From assembly GCF_010389155.1 (NCBI RefSeq), contig NC_057766.1, positions 39,689,516 to 39,753,515 on the forward strand: 64,000 nt of DNA, read 5' to 3'. The position numbers and the translations under genes are program-made. This document shows positions 58,988 through 64,000 of the stretch, in pieces. This DNA comes from Erigeron canadensis. Lineage: Eukaryota; Streptophyta; Magnoliopsida; Asterales; Asteraceae. The notes below the pieces were generated by a model. It was not told where the DNA came from, made no database searches, and saw only the letters and a program-made list of their open reading frames with translations. The first letter of the stretch is position 1. The number at the start of each line of letters is the position of its first letter.

Positions 58988-61439
58988 CTACACGATATAA
59001 AAATTACATTCATAGCAGAACTTGCAGCATAACAATACGTAATGTGCATAAACCGTAACGAAGGAATGTGGCACATGCTTCATCAATTACATTCATAGAC
59101 CTTTCATCTGATACCAAATTACTCGTATATCGTTCTAACTTTTATTTGGTCCTATTTTTACTACAAAATTCATTATTTGTTCTAACTTTACGAACATAAT
59201 AATTGTTATTAAAATAATAAACTACTCCGTATTAACAAATAACACCATTTGATTTTTGGGGTTTCACACTAGTCCTCATGCGACGTGGTCAGGACGTCTA
59301 TTCATTAAACCATTTTGGTGATAGTTAATGACGGTAATAAAAAGTTAACCTATTAAACCTAGTTTTTTTTTTCTTTTCTTTTTGAGATTAAAGAAATATT
59401 ATACTTACGACTCTGATAATAAACGAATGAAACAAAAAAAATTTGTGTATCATGTGATATGTGTGCATAAATCATAATTTTTATTTATTTTATTTTATTT
59501 ATTTTTTTTTTTTGATGCTTTCTTTTAAAATGTGTAATTATGTATAGTTTAAGTGTGGAGGACGACGGTCGTGCATGGACTCCATAACCATTCAAGCTTC
59601 ACACGTTGGTGGGGTCTTCGGATCATCATGAGTTCATGACTCGTATCAAACAATAAAAGTCTTTTATTTTAGAATAACAAGTTAATTTTTTCTTTTCCTT
59701 TTCATGGTGGGTCATGTACGGCATTATATACACACATCGACGCATAGAGAGGACTAAATGAGCATCAAATAAATTCTAAATAGTTGAATTGAGTTATTAG
59801 TATTTCTGAATTGAAAATATGTATATAAATTAGTTTTTTTTTTATATAGAACCAGTAAAACGTACATTTGAAAAGCACATAATTAATCTAATTTTTAAGT
59901 TTTTTTTTTGAACGGCATTTTATACTACTTTATTCTTAAATTACACGTATGCCTGGAAATCAAGACTTTCGAAAAACCCCTATTAATCTACCCTCACAAA
60001 TGTGAGAAGTGAGACTCTAACCCAGAGTGGATCCTCCGAAAGTCAAAAACCTTATATAAAACAAATTGAAAAATGAAAAAATATGTGATCAGTGAGCATA
60101 TTTTCTTTACTTAAATATAATTTTATATGTTTTTGACGAATTTTTAAGTTGGGTGTTGCAACTCGTAAAGTGTTATTACATGCGATATAACACTAATTCA
60201 GATTTTAGTCGATGTATAACTTACTTGGAACTAATTAAAGAAATTACGTTAATACATATTAATACTTTTAACCTTCTTACACGATTACCACCTTTTCTTT
60301 TCGTATAGTTATGATCGAAAATTACTTTTAGTTTATCTGAGAGAAAATCTCAATTACTGTTAACGTAGGTCTAATGGCAATTGAATCCAATTATTGTTTA
60401 ACATATTTTGTCTATGTTTTTGGGGTTTCTAATATATAATTTTTGTATGGGGACCCCAAAAATCCAGAGACGACCTTGTTCTAACTATAACTCATATCGA
60501 ATACGAGTATATACATTAAGTCTTGTTGCTATGCTAAAACATTATTTTTGGATATATATAATTTAACGGCCAACTAATTAAATACTTCATAACCCAAACT
60601 CCGTCTGGGGTAATTCGATGACTGAAGGTTGTTGCTAGTCGGCTTAACCTAGCCGGGTGGAGCCAAAACCCATTAGTCCCACGATTTATAGATAATATCA
60701 ATCTATATCGCCCGTAAACAAGATGACGGATTAATGTTAAAATCGATGTTTGCTAAGACTTGAATCTTTCAAAATCAAATTAAGCACACATTAATTATTG
60801 CAAGACGTCTCATGTCAATACTTCTATGAAGAGAGACTCGTTTGGATCAATATACTTGCATCCATTATATATGTGAAATATGCAGTCAATGTTGTTTCTA
60901 TATTAATTCTCATACCCCCGACCATGTTTTGTCTATCAATCAACGTGATTGAACGACTTGGTTTACCCTTCGCATACGATATAATGTTGTGTTCATACTC
61001 TTACGTTCATTAATTTACGTCATTTATTGGTCCTTATTGGTTATTGTGCTCTTTTTTATGAAGAAGATTTCGTTGTGTTTTTCAAGCAGACTTGTTCCAC
61101 TATACAGTATTACGGAGTAATTACTTTTTATAATTACCATTCCAAATAATAATAATAATAATAATAATGATAATAATAATAATAATCTATATCTATATCT
61201 ATATTTATACTATTTAATAATATAAATTGTTTTTTCCTTAAACTTTTAGTCTTTTAAAAAACAAAAAAATTATTATTTTCTTTATTCATCAATTTAAACA
61301 CATCCATCATATTGAATATAACTATAATACCTTTAATGAAATAAATACACTACTACCTTTAATATCAATTACTTTTTCATTTATCACCATCACCGTTAAG
61401 GTCACCGCTGCCGCCACCATCCGCCACTCATAGCCACCA
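58988..61439. other. intergenic region without genes
   Basis: AT-rich; no gene found. An (AAT)n microsatellite lies at about 61147-61190. A CCACC-rich patch at 61385-61440 resembles the patch near 63090-63170. Confidence 0.4.
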
Positions 61440-61663
61440 CAGCTACTCAGGGGCGCAGCTATATATTAAGGGGCGGGGAGGGGCGCCCGACCCCCCGAAT
61501 TTTTTTTTTGTGATGTAAGGGGTATATTGTTTTCGTGTAGAAAAATTTCGATATACTCAGTTTCGACCCTCCATTTACCAGAAATTTAGTGTTAGGGAAA
61601 AAAAAAATTAGATCGCGCACGACCCTCCAGTGAAAATAACCTAGTTTCGCCACTGCCGCTACG
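61440..61663. mobile_element. small hAT-type MITE
   Basis: The element is 61448-61655 (208 bp). Ends CAGGGGCGCAGCTATA and, on the complement, CAGTGGCGAAACTAGG are inverted. Flanking octamers CAGCTACT and CCGCTACG match at six of eight positions, a plausible aged TSD. GACCCCCC and GACCCTCC blocks lie inside. Confidence 0.6.
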
Positions 61664-64000
61664 TTCACCGTTGTTACATTTATAAATTCTTTTAAGATTC
61701 TTCAATGAGAGATCGTCATTGTCATCCATTAATTATGTATTAATTAAGTCGTCTTCAGAATGATCATATGACTATTGCATAGAATTTGGAGGGAGATTAA
61801 AGACCGGGCAAAATGAACTTGACACTGTCTTAATAGTGATCAACTAGACTCAAGATCAACACTGTTATATATGGTTTATGATTATTATAACTTGACTTGT
61901 GCTAGGTCCCGTCATCTTCTTTCAGTTGATAGCAATGTCACTTGACGACTAACATTGATATAAGTACTGTTGCTTAAGTCATTATGCCTCTTATTTTGGG
62001 TTTAAGTCATTATGCCTCTTTTATTGGGTTTTTTCTTTGGGGGAATAAGCATATAGATACTAAAAGTGACAAACCATGATGTAAACCATAATTAGAAGCA
62101 ACTATTTACGCACCTACATGCTTTTATATAACTTAGTATAGTATTTTTTTTTTTTTCCAGAAAATTACTTAGATGGTCAATTTTGAAGATGTATGTTCAA
62201 TTTTAAACACATATAATAAAAAAATATACATATAAAAAAGGATAGTTAGAAATACTAACCAATATATGGACTTGTTTGCGTATGTGATCTATCCGACCGG
62301 ATGTAATTATTTATAGAAAAAAAGTATACAAAAAAGTAAGAAACTTTATAAAAAATAAATAGAGAGTAAAATAAAATTATAAAACCAACAAAAATAGATA
62401 GAAACATAGTTTAAAAAATATATATAAAAAGGAGCTTTTATTAAAAAGAAATGTAGATTTTTTAAAGAGAGAAAATGACAAAATCTACTATACATATGGG
62501 TTCAACAAAAATATCTATCATCATGTAATTGGTTATTGATATTTTTTACTAATATGAATAGGTAGTAAGAATGTTTTGACTATTGTGCTAATATTTTTTC
62601 TAAGTGTCCATATTTAGATATAGCCCTTTAAATTTGACCATTATAGTAATTTTTTCTTTTTTTTATTGGTCAATGAATAAAATTAGACTATCTATATAAT
62701 TTAATGACAAAAGACGACCTCATATGCACACAAATATAGACAGTGTTGGATAGTTGAAGCCTACCATATAAATTTTTTCTATAAAAAACTTTATGAGGTC
62801 ACTGCAAAGCTTGAACCTCTGTTGACCTCACGACTAAAACATGAGATCTCACATCTGTAAGCCATTGGCTTATTTTTATAGTAACTTATAAAAAGGGGAA
62901 CCCCTCCCCTAAAATCTCAAAAGATAAATTGATGAAACCCAAAATACCTTTTTCCTTTTATTCATTAATTTAAAAATCTCCACTTAATATATTATAAAGC
63001 CTTTAATTAAATAAATTGCAACATAAATCCGTCAATCTTGAAAATACCTATATATTACCTAATTTAACATCAATTATTTTTACATCCGGCATCGTTTCAC
63101 CCTCACCACCCGTCACCACCATCACCTATTACCGTCGCCACCCGCCGCCACAGCCATCCCACGTTGTTATTATTATCGTCATCGTATTATGTGGATATAT
63201 GACTAGTAAGAAGAAAATATCTTCTTTCAATGCATGGTTTCCTTTTCTTAGTAACGATATTTATTATTGAACGACAATATAACATAACTTAAATTTCACA
63301 TATTTTAATATAAAAATTATATAGAACTCTCAATTAGATAGATCAACGAGATTGATTCTTATATCATATTTGTAGTTTCAACTTAGAAGTCGCTTATTCT
63401 GCCTAAAAATGTTGACACTTATTTAATTGAACCTTACATATTTTATACTTCTTCTATTAAAAAGAAGGTATATATATTATATTACACAAATAAAAAACAA
63501 TCCTCCATATCCAAACATTTACTTTAAATCATAGCACGGTCTAGATCGAAGTGGCCTACAAATTGTGTTAGCTTTTTGTCTAGTTCTAGTTTCATGAGAC
63601 TTTTCTTATCTTTAACATAATCTAAACAAAAAGAAATGTAATGTCAAAATTAAAGAGTAAAGCGTGAGGTCCGTTCATTTGTAATAGAAAAATCCACATG
63701 GGAGTTACTTGATTGCATAGAAAAATACTTATCTAGAGTCTTTGACTATGTAAAGACTTTGAATAGTTTTTTTTTTTTTGTTAGGTATGTTTTAATGTCC
63801 ATATATCCATCTTAAAACTAAGCCAATCGAGTTGTACAATTTTACATTGTGTAAATTAGTAATCGATACGATCGATGAAACATATATACTCTATAGTCTA
63901 TAATATAATATTGGAATGCTATTAATTATATATACGGAGACCGGAGTATGCAACTATTATATATTATAGTACAAGGTAGAATCGTAATATCATGATTACA
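61664..64000. other. intergenic region without genes
   Basis: No gene seen. Contains dispersed-repeat-like CCACC patches at 63090-63170 and a possible SINE fragment near 62790-62870. The last kilobase is AT-rich with no defined repeat. Confidence 0.4.
62790..62870 (-). repeat. possible tRNA-like SINE fragment
   Basis: On the minus strand an A-box-like AAGCCAATGGCTTACAGATG is followed by a B-box-like GAGGTTCAAGCTTTG. No TSD or tail identified; weak. Confidence 0.25.

Noticed and set aside
61459..61668. 69-codon minus-strand frame
   Set aside because: Contained in the small hAT-type MITE.
63016..63270. 84-codon frame with a hydrophobic segment
   Set aside because: Derived from a CCACC-rich dispersed repeat; no signal peptide context, leader or homology.
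1..64000. CRISPR arrays, bacterial operons, ribosome binding sites or phage genes
   Set aside because: The sequence is plant nuclear DNA; the repeats seen are tandem, inverted or LTR type with none of the regular repeat-spacer structure.

Overview
The window is a stretch of AT-rich nuclear DNA from a flowering plant. Genes have GT-AG introns, 5'UTR introns and plant-specific families (IQ67-domain, FAR1-type zinc fingers, plant carrier paralogues), separated by dense transposable elements. A eudicot, possibly an asterid such as Asteraceae, is my guess; the sequence does not settle the species.

Host genes. Two related single-exon genes of unnamed function lie at 880-1428 and 8590-9255, both on the plus strand, with a Ty1/copia element between them. 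An IQ67-domain (calmodulin-binding) gene with five coding exons follows at 13128-14850. A tRNA-Ser(TGA) lies on the minus strand at 22369-22450. Two nuclear genes for organelle proteins sit head to tail: a TIM14/PAM18 J-protein (24809-26285, 112 aa) and a SAMTL-type EF-hand/mitochondrial-carrier protein (28731-33348, seven coding exons, 834 aa). Both exon models close in frame across every junction.

Mobile DNA fills the rest. Elements delimited by target-site duplications (TSDs) are: copia-1 (2265-7438, TSD CCTCC), a tRNA-derived SINE (10991-11223), a FAR1-type Mutator-like element (MULE, 16550-22230, 9-bp TSD TAGACTTAA), a small MULE-type MITE (44598-45354, TSD TTTTCTATT), copia-2 (46637-53145, TSD GGAAC), a 2.6-kb solo LTR (54273-56887, TSD AATAA), a hAT remnant (57064-58979, near-perfect 8-bp TSD) and a small hAT-type MITE (61448-61655, weak TSD). 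Four TA-microsatellite-associated foldback elements also occur; three of them are nested in the hAT remnant.

The most unusual object is a second MULE of about 6.9 kb (roughly 34310-41240). Its plus strand carries a broken transposase that reads into an OTU-type cysteine-protease domain. Its minus strand carries a multi-exon gene resembling the plant Ptta/En-Spm transposase family, and that gene is completely open. The combination, and the contrast between dead transposase and intact accessory gene, is the best candidate for an under-described system here.

From about 41 to 64 kb I find no intact host gene.
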